Shown: piece by piece, positions 26,180-35,643 of the stretch
How the letters are laid out: each line of letters starts with the position of its first letter
Numbering within the stretch: the stretch's first letter is position 1
Source: Verrucomicrobiota bacterium
Lineage (GTDB): Bacteria > Verrucomicrobiota > Verrucomicrobiia > Opitutales > UBA953
NCBI GenBank assembly: GCA_014193315.1
Contig: BJHS01000007.1
Coordinates: 62,001 to 126,000, forward strand
Reading direction: 5' to 3'
DNA: 64,000 nt
Translations under genes and position numbers: made by a program
Notes under the pieces: model-generated
Seen by the model: only the letters and a program-made list of their open reading frames with translations
Told to the model about the DNA's origin: nothing
Database searches by the model: none

Positions 26180-27532
26180 ATGCGTTACCTGCTTCTCCTC
26201 CTTGTCGCCGCCCTCGGTGCCGCCGAGCGCCCCAACATCCTGTTGATCGTCGGTGACGACATGGGCTATGCGGATGTCGGCTTCCATGGGTGCAAGGATA
26301 TCCCCACGCCGCATCTCGATGCGCTCGCGACCGCCGGCGTGCGCTGCACGAACGGTTACGTCACCGGCCCGTATTGCTCGCCGACCCGGGCTGGCTTGCT
26401 CACTGGCCGTCAGCAGAACCGCTTCGGTCATGAGTATAACCCTGGCGGGGTCAATGGGCTGCCCTTGACCGAAGGTATCTTACCCGAACGCCTGGCTAAA
26501 GCGGGTTACGCTACCGGCATGGTCGGCAAGTGGCACCTCGGTTCCCTGCCGACGCAGACCCCGCCGAGCCGCGGTTTCGCGGAGTTCTTCGGCTTCCTCG
26601 GCGGCGCGCACAGCTACTTCAATGCCAGCGGCATCGTGCGGGGCAACCAGCCCGTGAAGGAGATGGACTACACGACCGATGCCTTTGGTCGCGAGGCCGC
26701 GGCCTTCGTGCGTGCGCATGCGGATAAGCCCTGGTTTCTTTACCTCGCGTTTAACGCTGTCCACACGCCCATGGATGCGACCGACGCGCGCTTGGCCAAG
26801 TTCGCCGGTATCCCGGACAAGAAGCGCCGCACCTACGCCGCGATGATGTCGGCGTTGGATGATAATGTCGGCCGAGTCCGCCAGGCCCTCCAGGACAGCG
26901 GTCAGGCGGGACGAACGCTGGTCTTCTTCATCAGTGACAATGGCGGCCCCACGATGAATGGCACCACCACCAACGGCTCCGTGAACCTGCCTTTGCGCGG
27001 TTCCAAGCGGACGACCCTGGAAGGCGGGGTTCGCGTGCCTTTCCTAGTCGCTTGGCCCGATCGGATCAAGCCGGCGGTCTATGATCTCCCGGTGGTGCAA
27101 CTCGACCTGCACGCCACCGCGCTCGCCGCGGCCGGGGTGGCGCCGCTGGCCGAGTGGAAACTGGAAGGCGTGGACTTGCTGCCTTATTTCGCGGGGACCG
27201 CCAAGGCTGCGCCGCATGAAGCGCTTTATTGGCGTTTCGGCGAGCAGATGGCCATCCGCCAAGGCGACTGGAAACTCGTCCGCTACGACGGCAATGCCGA
27301 TACCAACACCGGTAAGCGGCAGCCGGTCTCGGCCGCCAGACTTTACGACCTCTCCAAGGACATTCATGAGGACAAGGATCTGGCCGCCGAGCAGCCGGAG
27401 AAGGTGAAGCAGCTGCAGACGCGGTGGGACGAGTGGAATCGCGGTAACGTGAAGCCGCTCTGGGGGGCCGACTTCTCTGACAACGATGGCCCGGAACCAG
27501 GTGCGGCCAAGAAGAAGAAGGCCGCGAAGTAA
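26180..27532 (+). CDS. Secreted sulfatase (S1 family)
   Basis: A 450-aa exported arylsulfatase-type enzyme. Signal peptide at about 1-14, then PNILLIVGDDMGYADVG with the paired metal-binding Asp. The maturation motif CSPTRAGLLTG has Cys at about 66 for conversion to formylglycine. GKWHLG and SDNGGP provide further active-site residues. The Cys-type motif needs a formylglycine-generating enzyme, not seen in the window. A Lys-rich tail (KKKKAAK) ends it. It converges on two other sulfatase genes with a 14-bp gap. Hydrolysis of sulfate esters on algal or host glycans is inferred; the subfamily cannot be fixed. Confidence 0.93.
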   Translation: MRYLLLLLVAALGAAERPNILLIVGDDMGYADVGFHGCKDIPTPHLDALATAGVRCTNGYVTGPYCSPTRAGLLTGRQQNRFGHEYNPGGVNGLPLTEGILPERLAKAGYATGMVGKWHLGSLPTQTPPSRGFAEFFGFLGGAHSYFNASGIVRGNQPVKEMDYTTDAFGREAAAFVRAHADKPWFLYLAFNAVHTPMDATDARLAKFAGIPDKKRRTYAAMMSALDDNVGRVRQALQDSGQAGRTLVFFISDNGGPTMNGTTTNGSVNLPLRGSKRTTLEGGVRVPFLVAWPDRIKPAVYDLPVVQLDLHATALAAAGVAPLAEWKLEGVDLLPYFAGTAKAAPHEALYWRFGEQMAIRQGDWKLVRYDGNADTNTGKRQPVSAARLYDLSKDIHEDKDLAAEQPEKVKQLQTRWDEWNRGNVKPLWGADFSDNDGPEPGAAKKKKAAK

Positions 27533-27546
27533 GCGGCGGCGGGCTT

Positions 27547-28971
27547 TTAGCGTTTGGTCGTCGCCGTGCCCAGCTCGGGCCCGCGGTCCGCGGGCATCGC
27601 ACGGTGCCAGGCGAGGAGGGCTTGCGTGAGCCGCTGGACGACGGCGGGTTCGCGGTCGACGAGGTTCATGGTCTCGCCGGGGTCGCGCTTGAGGTCGTAG
27701 AGGTGGGGTTTGGTCCCGTCGTACTCGCAAAGCAGTTTCCAGTCGCCCGTGCGGATGGCGAGGTCGGGCGCCGGGTCCGGTAACGCCGGCGGCCAGGTCT
27801 TACGATCCGGCGGCCGGCTCCAGCACAGCGGCGCGGAGTGCGAGGCTTCGGACTTGCCGAGGAGGGTCGCCGAAAGGTCCTCCCCGTCGAGCTTGGTGCC
27901 TTCGGGTGGTTGGGCGCCGGCGAGCGCGGCGAGTGAAGGGGCGAGGTCAATCCCAGCGAAGACCGATGTATCATTGCGGCGGCCGACCCGATCCTTGGGC
28001 ATCAGGCCTGGGGCCCAGACGATGAGCGGTGAACGGATGCCGCCCTCGAAGAGCTGGGTCTTGTTTCCGCGGAAGGGGCCAGCTTGGCCGGCGCCCGGCT
28101 CAGGACCGTTGTCCGAGCAGACGACGACGATGGTGTTGTCGCGGAGGGCGACGTCGGTCCGGATACGGTCGAGGATGCGGCCGAGTTGCCGGTCCATCGC
28201 CTCGAGCACGGAGAGGTAAAGTCGATGTTTCCCCGGGCTCCATTTCTCCAGCGGAGGGAAGTAGGGGCTGTGCACGTCATCGGGCCAAAGGTTGATGAAG
28301 AACGGCTTTCGTTGGGCGGTGGCCTCGTCGATGAAGCGGAGGGCGGCGTCGGCGTAGCCCGTGGTGATTTTCGCCCGATCCAGCCAGGTCACGGGTCCGC
28401 CGAGGCGTTCGGCATCGGCCCAGATTTTCTTGAACTCCGGGACGTCCGGCGTGCGGGTCAGCGGTAAAAGCTTCGGGCCCATGCCCTCGAAATTCGTGAG
28501 CGAGGTATCGAAGCCATACCGGGTGATGGCGGGCGCGTCGGCGACGTCGCGTTGCCCGCCGAGGTGCCATTTGCCGAAATGCCCGGTCGCGAAGCCCGCG
28601 GCCTGCAGGGTGCGCCCGAGGGAGGGGGCCTGCGGGTCCAGCCATTGCGCCAGCCCGCGGCGGGAGTTGTCGGCTCGGTGGCTCAGGTAGGAAGTGATCC
28701 GCCAACGCTGCGGGTACTGGCCGGTGAGCAAGGCGCAGCGCGACGGCGAGCAGATCGGCGAGTTCACGTAGAACTGGTCGAACGCCAGCCCTTCCGCCGC
28801 GAGTCGGTCGATGTGCGGGGTCTTGGCCTCGGTGTTCCCGAAGCAGGAGAAGTCGCCCCAGCCTAGGTCATCGACGAGCACGAACAGGATGTTCGGGCGG
28901 CGAGGCTCGTCCGCGCGGAGGCCGGCCGCCAAGAGGAGCGCGGCGAGGAGCAGGCCGAGTCGGCGGGTCAT
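27547..28971 (-). CDS. Secreted sulfatase (S1 family)
   Basis: A 474-aa exported sulfatase. Signal peptide 1-20; PNILFVLVDDLGWGDFS with metal Asp residues; formylglycine motif ICSPSRCALLTG with Cys at about 74; GKWHLGG; CSDNGPEPG for metal binding. Compared with its neighbours it has the stricter C-x-P-S-R form. The ATG overlaps the stop of the upstream sulfatase gene by 4 bp (ATGA), indicating translational coupling of the two enzymes. Substrate unknown. Confidence 0.93.
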   Translation of the reverse strand: MTRRLGLLLAALLLAAGLRADEPRRPNILFVLVDDLGWGDFSCFGNTEAKTPHIDRLAAEGLAFDQFYVNSPICSPSRCALLTGQYPQRWRITSYLSHRADNSRRGLAQWLDPQAPSLGRTLQAAGFATGHFGKWHLGGQRDVADAPAITRYGFDTSLTNFEGMGPKLLPLTRTPDVPEFKKIWADAERLGGPVTWLDRAKITTGYADAALRFIDEATAQRKPFFINLWPDDVHSPYFPPLEKWSPGKHRLYLSVLEAMDRQLGRILDRIRTDVALRDNTIVVVCSDNGPEPGAGQAGPFRGNKTQLFEGGIRSPLIVWAPGLMPKDRVGRRNDTSVFAGIDLAPSLAALAGAQPPEGTKLDGEDLSATLLGKSEASHSAPLCWSRPPDRKTWPPALPDPAPDLAIRTGDWKLLCEYDGTKPHLYDLKRDPGETMNLVDREPAVVQRLTQALLAWHRAMPADRGPELGTATTKR

Positions 28972-30320
28972 TTGGTGGCCGCGTTCCCCGGGGGCACCGC
29001 GTCCTTGAGCAGCTCGGTGAGACGGACCCGCATCGCCTTCACGCGTTCCGGTTGGGCGGCGGCGAGGTTCCGCGTCTCGCCCGGATCCTCGGTCAGGTGG
29101 TAGAGCACGACCGGCTCGTATTTGGCGGCGGCTTTGGCGTTCTTGCCCTTGGTCTTCGGCGCGTCCGCCTCGTCGGCTTCCGCGGCACCCCCGTTCACCA
29201 GCAACTTCCATTCTCCCATGCGCACGGCGGCCCGCGCGGGCCCTTGCGTCGAGACGCAGAGGATCGCGTCGTGGGGCGAGGCCGCCTTCGCCGTCAGCAT
29301 CGGCCAGACGTCGAGCCCGTCGATCGGCAGTTTCTGCTCGAGCGAACCGCCGCCTTGCTTGATCAGGGTGGGGTACCAGTCGACCATGTGCATCGGCTCG
29401 CGCAGGCGCTGGCCGGCGGGGATGCGTCCGGGCCAGCAGGCGAAGGCCGCAGAGCGGACGCCGCCCTCGAAGATCGTCCCCTTGTGGTCGCGCAAGGGGG
29501 TGTTGTCGCCCGGAGGCGGGCCGCCGTTGTCGCTGGAAAAGACGATCAAGGTATTCTCGAGCCGCCCGGCTTGGCGCAGGGCGTCTTCGATTCTGCCGAC
29601 GGCCTCGTCGATCGCCGCGAGCATCCCGGCGAGCTTCTGGCGATTGCCTTTCAGGTCCGGGTAGGGCTTCAGGTAGGTCTCGGGTACCTGGAAAGGTCCG
29701 TGGACGCCATTGAACGGCACATAGAGGAACAGCGGCTTGTCCTTGGGTTGGCGGGCGATGACGCGGCAGGCTTCGTCGCGGAGGAGGTGCGTGGTGTAGC
29801 CTTCCTCCTTCACCTTCTGTCCGTCGCGATACCAGTCGAGTTCCCCGCCGCGCTGGTGGCTGAAGTAATCGAGCATCCCGAAGTAGTGTCCGTAGTGATG
29901 CTCGAAGCCGCGCGCCCGCGGCAGGTAGGCCGGCTGGAATTCGCCCAGGTGCCATTTGCCGACGATCTCGGTGGCATAGCCGGCTTGCTTGAGGGCGTCG
30001 GCGAGCGTGCGCTCGGCGAGCGGCAGGCCCCAGGCCGCGTGCGGGCTGACGATGGAGTAGACCCCCGTGCGCGTCGGGTAGCGGCCGGTGAGCAAGGTCG
30101 AGCGGGTCGGGGAGCAGACCGGTTGGACGTAATGGTGCTCGAGGATCGCGCCGGCCTTGGCCAGGCGGTCGATGTTCGGGGTCTTGAGCTGCTGGCCGCC
30201 GTTGAAACCGCAGTCGGCGTAGCCCAGGTCGTCGATCAGCAGGAAGACGATGTCGGGTTTGGCGGCGGCGCAGAGCGACCAAGGCAGAAGCAGGGCAGCG
30301 AGCAGGAGACGGGGGTTCAT
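28968..30320 (-). CDS. Secreted sulfatase (S1 family, arylsulfatase B/J-like)
   Basis: A 450-aa exported sulfatase. Signal peptide 1-19; PDIVFLLIDDLGYADCGFNGG; formylglycine motif CSPTRSTLLTGRYPTRTG with Cys at about 69. The PTR variant and the HHYVQPVCSPTR context recall the arylsulfatase B/J branch acting on GalNAc- or hexose-sulfates. GKWHLGEFQ and FSSDNGGPP follow. A Lys/Ala-rich insertion lies near residue 390. The ATG at 30320 begins the signal peptide. It is the first gene of a two-sulfatase operon. Co-translation with a second sulfatase suggests two cuts on one glycan, an inference. Confidence 0.93.
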   Translation of the reverse strand: MNPRLLLAALLLPWSLCAAAKPDIVFLLIDDLGYADCGFNGGQQLKTPNIDRLAKAGAILEHHYVQPVCSPTRSTLLTGRYPTRTGVYSIVSPHAAWGLPLAERTLADALKQAGYATEIVGKWHLGEFQPAYLPRARGFEHHYGHYFGMLDYFSHQRGGELDWYRDGQKVKEEGYTTHLLRDEACRVIARQPKDKPLFLYVPFNGVHGPFQVPETYLKPYPDLKGNRQKLAGMLAAIDEAVGRIEDALRQAGRLENTLIVFSSDNGGPPPGDNTPLRDHKGTIFEGGVRSAAFACWPGRIPAGQRLREPMHMVDWYPTLIKQGGGSLEQKLPIDGLDVWPMLTAKAASPHDAILCVSTQGPARAAVRMGEWKLLVNGGAAEADEADAPKTKGKNAKAAAKYEPVVLYHLTEDPGETRNLAAAQPERVKAMRVRLTELLKDAVPPGNAATK

Positions 30321-30398
30321 GGGGGGTAGGACTCTTATGTCCACGCCCGGACTCCCTGGCACGAAAAATAGCGGACCCTGCGGTGATACGTACCAGGG

Positions 30399-31409
30399 TT
30401 AACCCCGCGCCGCGAAATCGCGGGCGTAAGCCTCCGCGAAATAGGTCAGGATCACGTCGGCCCCGGCCCGGCGGATGGCCAGTAGCGTCTCGTCGCGCGT
30501 GGCGCGCAGGTCGAGCCAGCCTTTCTCGGCGGCGGCGTGCAGCTGGGCGTACTCACCCGAGACCTGGTAGGCGGCGATCGGCAGCGCGGTGGCTTCGCGC
30601 AGGTCGCGGATGATGTCGAGGTAGGCGCCGGCCGGCTTCACCATGATGAGGTCCGCGCCTTCCTGCACGTCGAGCAGGCCCTCGCGGAGCGCCTCGTTCC
30701 GATTGGCGGGATTCATCTGGTAGCTGGCCTTGGAAATCGGGGCGGACCCTGCGGGGCGGGTGCTGCCTACCGCGTCGCGGAAGGGGCCGTAGAAGGCCGA
30801 GGCGTATTTCGCGGAGTAGGCGAGGATCCCGGTGGAGGTGCGGCCGGCGAGGTCGAGCCCGCGGCGGATGGCGGCCACGCGGCCATCCATCATGTCGGAG
30901 GGCGCCACGAAGTCGGCCCCGGCCTGCGCGGTCAGCAAGGCCATCTTCACGAGCGACTCCACCGTCGCATCGTTATCCACGTCCTGCCCGTCGTCGGTCA
31001 GGATGCCGTCGTGGCCATGCGTGGTGTAAGGGTCGAGGGCGATGTCGGCGAAGATCACGGTGCCGGGGGACTTGGCCTTGACCTCGCGGATGGCGCGGAG
31101 GGCGAGGTTCGCCGGGTTGAGTGCCTCGGCGCCTTCGGCGGTCTTGCGGCGCGGGTCGATCTTCGGGAAGAGGGCGACCCCATGGATACCGAGGAGTTTC
31201 AGCTCCGCGCACTTGGCGGCGAGCTCCGCGAGCGGGATGCGGTTGATGCCCGGGAGGGAGGCGATCGGCTCCGCGGCCTCGGCCTCGGTCACGAAGATCG
31301 GCTGGATGAGGTGGCGAGGCTCGACGGTGGTCTCCGTCAGCATCGCCCGGATCCCGGCGGAAGCACGCAGGCGGCGGAGGCGGAGGGCGGGAGAGGGGTC
31401 GGCCGACAT
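30399..31409 (-). CDS. hemB: Delta-aminolevulinic acid dehydratase (porphobilinogen synthase)
   Basis: A 336-aa cytoplasmic haem-pathway enzyme that condenses two 5-aminolevulinates to porphobilinogen. The two Schiff-base lysines are in AYSAKYASAFYGPF and LIMVKPAGAYLDI. The metal loop reads IALDPYTTHGHDG with Asp in place of the zinc-binding cysteines, so this is the magnesium-type enzyme. ATG at 31409 chosen as the start of the conserved N-terminus; an in-frame start lies 21 nt upstream. It is divergent from dnaK across 210 bp; hemL is 4 kb away. Confidence 0.96.
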   Translation of the reverse strand: MSADPSPALRLRRLRASAGIRAMLTETTVEPRHLIQPIFVTEAEAAEPIASLPGINRIPLAELAAKCAELKLLGIHGVALFPKIDPRRKTAEGAEALNPANLALRAIREVKAKSPGTVIFADIALDPYTTHGHDGILTDDGQDVDNDATVESLVKMALLTAQAGADFVAPSDMMDGRVAAIRRGLDLAGRTSTGILAYSAKYASAFYGPFRDAVGSTRPAGSAPISKASYQMNPANRNEALREGLLDVQEGADLIMVKPAGAYLDIIRDLREATALPIAAYQVSGEYAQLHAAAEKGWLDLRATRDETLLAIRRAGADVILTYFAEAYARDFAARG

Positions 31410-31572
31410 AGGAAGGGCGAGTGAAACCAAGGACGAGGGTAGGGCAACGGCGAAGCCAGCCAGACCGCCCCCGCCGGGTCAAGTGGTGTGACACTTTGTC
31501 CGTCCGCCCCTTCTGGCACAGGTTGGCCCCGGTCCCGGTCTGTCAAATCCTTAATAAAACAGGCGTTATTCC

Positions 31573-31589
31573 TTGGCACAGCCCCTGCC
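31573..31589 (+). promoter_or_regulatory. Candidate sigma-54-type (-24/-12) promoter of dnaK
   Basis: The sequence TTGGCACAGCCCCTGCC has GG at 31575-31576 and GC at 31587-31588 with exactly 10 nt between. It matches TGGCAC-N5-TTGC at 9 of 10 positions and lies about 31 nt before the dnaK ATG. It is also an inverted repeat TGGCA-N7-TGCCA and may instead be an operator. No CIRCE repeat was seen. Confidence 0.3.
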
Positions 31590-31619
31590 ACAAGGAGTTC
31601 AAACCAACCTACTTCTACT

Positions 31620-33563
31620 ATGAGCAAAATCATCGGCATCGACCTCGGCACCACCAACTCCTGCATGGCCGTCCTGGAAGCGGGCGAATCCATCGTCATC
31701 GCCAACTCCGAAGGGGCGCGCACCACGCCCTCCATCGTGGCGTTCACCAAGAACGGCGACACCCTCGTCGGTCAGGCCGCCAAGCGCCAGGCCGTGACCA
31801 ACCCCAAGAACACTGTGTTCTCGGCCAAGCGCCTCATCGGCCGCAAGTACTCCGAGGTGAAGTCCATCGCGGCGAAGCTGCCTTACAAGGTCGTCGAAGG
31901 TAAGAACGGCGATGCCGCCATCGAGTGCGAGGTCGACGGCAAGCCGCGCGTCTTCGCCCCGGAGGAGATCGCCGCCAAGGTCCTCGCCAAACTCAAGGCC
32001 GATGCCGAGGCCTACCTGGGGGAGAAGGTCACGCAGGCCGTGATCACCGTCCCCGCTTACTTCAATGACGCGCAGCGCCAAGCCACCAAGGATGCCGGCA
32101 CCATCGCCGGCCTCGAGGTGCTCCGCATCGTCAATGAGCCCACCGCGGCCTCGCTCGCCTACGGCCTCGACAAGAAGGGCGACGAGAAGATCGCGGTCTA
32201 CGACCTCGGGGGCGGTACGTTCGACGTGTCCGTGCTCGAGATCGGCGGCGGCGTCTTCGAAGTTCGCGCCACCAACGGCGACACCGAGCTGGGCGGCGAC
32301 AACTGGGACGAGCGACTGATCCAGTGGCTCGTCGACGGCTTCCGCGTGGAGCAGGGCATCGACCTCTCGAAGGACCCGATGGCTCGCCAACGCCTGAAGG
32401 AGGAGGCCGAGAAGGCCAAGATCGCCCTGTCGTCCTCCAACTCGGTCGACATCAACCTCCCGTTCATCACCGCCGACGCCTCCGGCCCCAAGCACCTCAA
32501 CGTCACGCTCACCCGCGCCCAGATGGAGAAGGTCTGCGACGACCTCTCCGAGCGGACTCGCCGCCCGTTCGAGTCCTGCCTCAAGGACGCCGGCCTCAAG
32601 ATGAGCCAGGTCGATGAGCTCGTGCTCGTCGGCGGTATGACCCGCATGCCCAAAATCATCGAGATCGCCCGCGGTCTCGCCGGCAAGGAGCCCCACAAGG
32701 GCGTCAACCCGGATGAAGTCGTCGCCATCGGCGCGGCCATCCAGGCCGGCGTGCTCAAGGGCGACGTCAAGGATGTGCTCCTGCTCGACGTCACCCCGCT
32801 GACGCTCTCGATCGAGACCATGGGGGGCGTGGCCACGTCCATGATCGACCGCAATACCACGATCCCAACCAAGAAGTCGCAGGTCTTCTCGACCGCCGCC
32901 GACAACCAGCCGGCCGTCGACATCGTCATCGTCCAAGGCGAGCGCCCGATGGTGAAGGACAACAAGCACCTCGGGACCTTCAAGTTGGACGGGATCATGC
33001 CTGCCCCGCGCGGCACCCCGCAGGTCGAGGTCACGTTCGATATCGACGCCAACGGCATCCTGCATGTCTCCGCTACCGACAAGGGGACGGGCAAGGAGCA
33101 GAAGATCTCCATCACCGGCTCCTCCGGCCTGTCCAAGGAGGAGGTCGAGAAACTCCGCAAGGAAGCCGAGCTGCACGCGGCTGATGACAAGGTGGCCCGC
33201 GAACTCGTCGAGACCCGCAACCAGCTCGACGCCGTGATCTTCCAGGCCGAGAAGCAGCTCAAGGACAACGGCGACAAGTTCCCTGGCGACACCAAGGCCC
33301 GTACCGAGGCCGCCATCAAGGAAGGGCAGGACTTGCTCAAGAAGGAAGGGGCGACCGCGGCCGAGTTCGAGAAGGGGCGCGAAGCCATCTTTGCTCCGCT
33401 GAGCGAGGCCGCCCAAGCGATCTACGCTGACGCCGCCAAGCAGGCCGAGGCTAACCCGACCGCTGGGGCCAACGCTGCCGGCGCGGACGACGGCAAGAAG
33501 AAGTCCAAGGACGGCAAGGTCGTCGATGGCGACTTCGAGGTCGTCGACGAAGGGAAGAAGTAA
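31620..33563 (+). CDS. dnaK: Molecular chaperone DnaK (Hsp70)
   Basis: A 647-aa Hsp70 chaperone. The ATPase domain starts at [18 protein letters not shown], with [36 protein letters not shown] and [11 protein letters not shown] as phosphate and adenosine motifs. The linker [16 protein letters not shown] leads into the substrate-binding domain, a helical lid and an acidic/Lys C-terminal tail ending EVVDEGKK. grpE and dnaJ are not adjacent. The ATG chosen gives the exact family N-terminus. A hairpin terminator follows 37 bp after the stop. Confidence 0.98.
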   Translation: MSKIIGIDLGTTNSCMAVLEAGESIVIANSEGARTTPSIVAFTKNGDTLVGQAAKRQAVTNPKNTVFSAKRLIGRKYSEVKSIAAKLPYKVVEGKNGDAAIECEVDGKPRVFAPEEIAAKVLAKLKADAEAYLGEKVTQAVITVPAYFNDAQRQATKDAGTIAGLEVLRIVNEPTAASLAYGLDKKGDEKIAVYDLGGGTFDVSVLEIGGGVFEVRATNGDTELGGDNWDERLIQWLVDGFRVEQGIDLSKDPMARQRLKEEAEKAKIALSSSNSVDINLPFITADASGPKHLNVTLTRAQMEKVCDDLSERTRRPFESCLKDAGLKMSQVDELVLVGGMTRMPKIIEIARGLAGKEPHKGVNPDEVVAIGAAIQAGVLKGDVKDVLLLDVTPLTLSIETMGGVATSMIDRNTTIPTKKSQVFSTAADNQPAVDIVIVQGERPMVKDNKHLGTFKLDGIMPAPRGTPQVEVTFDIDANGILHVSATDKGTGKEQKISITGSSGLSKEEVEKLRKEAELHAADDKVARELVETRNQLDAVIFQAEKQLKDNGDKFPGDTKARTEAAIKEGQDLLKKEGATAAEFEKGREAIFAPLSEAAQAIYADAAKQAEANPTAGANAAGADDGKKKSKDGKVVDGDFEVVDEGKK

Positions 33564-33599
33564 GCGCCGGACCCGGGTGAGGTGAAGCGAACCCAGCCG

Positions 33600-33636
33600 G
33601 GGTCGGGGCCGAGCGGTCCCGACCCCTTGTATTTTA
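33600..33636 (+). terminator. Intrinsic terminator after dnaK
   Basis: Perfect 9-bp stem GGGGTCGGG (33600-33608) with CCCGACCCC (33619-33627), extendable by three pairs inside the loop, followed by TTGTATTTT. Confidence 0.85.
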
Positions 33637-33693
33637 GATAGAAATCCGTCCGGGTTAAGGCAACCTTCCTTGGTCCACCCTGTCCACCCATCC

Positions 33694-34296
33694 ATGAATA
33701 AGTCTGCCCTCGCCCTCATCCTGCTGTTCGTCATCGGCTGTGTGGTCGTCGTCTCTGGCCTCGTCACTGGGCGGACCGCGGCGCCGGTCGCCGCCCCGGT
33801 CGCACCGCCCGTCGCGGCGGCTCCCGAGCCGGTGGCTCGGCCGGTGAAGCGCGAGAAGTCGGTCACGGTCGCCGCCGCCCCGACGAAGCAGGAGCCGGCC
33901 GCCGCGGCGGTGATGGAGACGCGTTTCGCCGATTTTCGCGAGGAAGGCCGCCGGCTCCGCCAGCTGCTCAGTGAGTCTGATCCCAAGGCGGGGCAAGCTT
34001 TCCAGAACGCCGCCCAAAGTCCGGATTACCGGGCCTTGACCGATCGTCGTCACGAACTGGAGCGCTCCTGGGCGGGGGCCTCCGAGGCCGATAAAGCCAC
34101 CATCCTGGCCGAGATGAACGCGATCCGCGAGCGCACCACCGGGATGGTCATGATGGAACTCTCGAAGTTGAACGCCGCCCCGGCCGCCCCGGCCTCCACG
34201 TTGCTGAAGACCGAGCCGGGCCGCTTGACCCTCGGGACGGATATTCAGACCGGGCAGCCTGCCGCGCCGCCCGCTCCCCCGGTCGTCATCATGTAA
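33694..34296 (+). CDS. Hypothetical single-span envelope protein
   Basis: A 200-aa protein with an N-terminal hydrophobic helix (about 5-25, [20 protein letters not shown]), then a Pro/Ala-rich linker (about 29-65) that could cross the periplasm. A charged helical region (about 72-150, [12 protein letters not shown] and [17 protein letters not shown]) and a Pro-rich tail follow. No family recognised. The cysteine in the hydrophobic segment lacks a good lipobox. It lies between dnaK and hemL; co-transcription with hemL (67 bp) is possible. Confidence 0.7.
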   Translation: MNKSALALILLFVIGCVVVVSGLVTGRTAAPVAAPVAPPVAAAPEPVARPVKREKSVTVAAAPTKQEPAAAAVMETRFADFREEGRRLRQLLSESDPKAGQAFQNAAQSPDYRALTDRRHELERSWAGASEADKATILAEMNAIRERTTGMVMMELSKLNAAPAAPASTLLKTEPGRLTLGTDIQTGQPAAPPAPPVVIM

Positions 34297-34363
34297 GGAC
34301 CGGGCGTGCCGCCCGCCCCAGTCAACCCTTGCCCAGCGGGGCTCCGTCCATACGCAAGAGGGC

Positions 34364-35641
34364 GTGAATTCCTCGGAGCAACTCTTCCAGCGTGCCCTCG
34401 CGATGATCCCGGGCGGCGTCAATTCCCCGGTCCGCGCCTTCCGCTCGGTCGGCGGTACGCCCTTCTTCACGAAATCGGCGAACGGTGCCCGCCTGACCAC
34501 CGCCGATGGCCAAGAGCTGATCGATTTCGTCCTCACCTGGGGGCCGGCCATCCACGGCCATAACGACCCGGATATCCGAGCCGCCATCCGCGAGGCCCTC
34601 GACCGTGGCACCAGCTTCGGCACGCCGAACCCCCTGGAGGTCGAGATGGCCGAACTCCTCCTCGCCTGCGTCCCCGCCGTCAAGAAGGTCCGCATGACCA
34701 ATAGCGGCACCGAGGCCACGATGTCCGCCATCCGGCTGGCTCGCGGCTTCACGGGTCGCCCCAAGATCATCAAGTTCGCCGGCTGCTACCACGGCCATGT
34801 CGACTCGCTCCTGGTCAAGGCCGGCTCCGGCGCGCTCACGCAGGGCAATCCTGACTCCGCCGGCGTCACCCCGGGCACCGCGGCCGATACGCTTGTCGCG
34901 GAATACAACAACCTTCCGGCGCTCGCCGCGCTCTTCGAGGCCAACGCCGGTCAGGTCGCCGGCCTAATCGTTGAGCCCTTCCCGGCCAACGTCGGCCTCA
35001 TCCTGCCCGACGACGGTTTCCTCGCCGGCCTCCGCGACCTGTGCACGAAGCATGGCGCGGTCCTCATCTTCGACGAGGTGATGACCGGCTTTCGTCTCTC
35101 CCTCGCGGGTACCCAAGGTCTGCATGACGTCGTCCCCGACCTCGTCTGCATGGGCAAGATCATCGGCGGCGGCCTCCCGGTCGGTGCGTTCGGCGGCAAG
35201 GCCGAGATTATGGACAAGCTCGCCCCGCTCGGCCCAGTCTACCAGGCGGGCACGCTCTCCGGTAACCCCCTCGCCATGGCCGCCGGCCTGGCCGCCGTCC
35301 GTAAACTCAAGGACCAGAATCCCTATGCTCGGCTCGACGTCTTGGGCCGCCGCGTCCGCGACACGTTGCTCGCCGCGGCCCAGGCCAAGGGGCTCCCGCT
35401 GCAGGTTCCGCAGGTCGGCTCGATGTTCTCGATGTTCTTCAACGCCCAGAAGGTTCGTAACTACGACCAGGCCATCGCCTCCAACGGCGACCTGTACCGC
35501 AAGGTCTTCCGCACCGCACTCGACCAGGGCGTGTACCTGGCGCCTTCGCCTTACGAGACCGCGTTCCTCTCCACCGCCCACGAAGGCAGGGACATCGACC
35601 GGGCTTGCGAAGTCCTCGCCGCCGCCGTGCGCGCCCTCTGA
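34364..35641 (+). CDS. hemL: Glutamate-1-semialdehyde 2,1-aminomutase
   Basis: A 425-aa PLP-dependent aminomutase of the C5 haem pathway, making 5-aminolevulinate from glutamate-1-semialdehyde. Key segments: [61 protein letters not shown] and the PLP-binding lysine in [19 protein letters not shown] start, with no alternative ATG before the conserved N-terminus. proC begins 2 bp after the stop. Presence of HemL and HemB indicates the C5 route rather than ALA synthase. Confidence 0.97.
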   Translation: MNSSEQLFQRALAMIPGGVNSPVRAFRSVGGTPFFTKSANGARLTTADGQELIDFVLTWGPAIHGHNDPDIRAAIREALDRGTSFGTPNPLEVEMAELLLACVPAVKKVRMTNSGTEATMSAIRLARGFTGRPKIIKFAGCYHGHVDSLLVKAGSGALTQGNPDSAGVTPGTAADTLVAEYNNLPALAALFEANAGQVAGLIVEPFPANVGLILPDDGFLAGLRDLCTKHGAVLIFDEVMTGFRLSLAGTQGLHDVVPDLVCMGKIIGGGLPVGAFGGKAEIMDKLAPLGPVYQAGTLSGNPLAMAAGLAAVRKLKDQNPYARLDVLGRRVRDTLLAAAQAKGLPLQVPQVGSMFSMFFNAQKVRNYDQAIASNGDLYRKVFRTALDQGVYLAPSPYETAFLSTAHEGRDIDRACEVLAAAVRAL

Positions 35642-35643
35642 TC

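Noticed and set aside
27547-30282. A 911-codon sulfatase fusion
   Set aside because: The N-terminal half is an off-frame reading of the upstream sulfatase gene. The true genes overlap by 4 bp.
31410-31619. CIRCE element for HrcA upstream of dnaK
   Set aside because: No TTAGCACTC-N9-GAGTGCTAA or close variant was found. Only the TGGCA-N7-TGCCA repeat is present.
31599-33986. 795-codon open frame antisense to dnaK
   Set aside because: GC-rich codon bias keeps the opposite strand open. The translation has the low-complexity Gly/Asp/Leu/Val composition of a shadow frame, and dnaK is certain.
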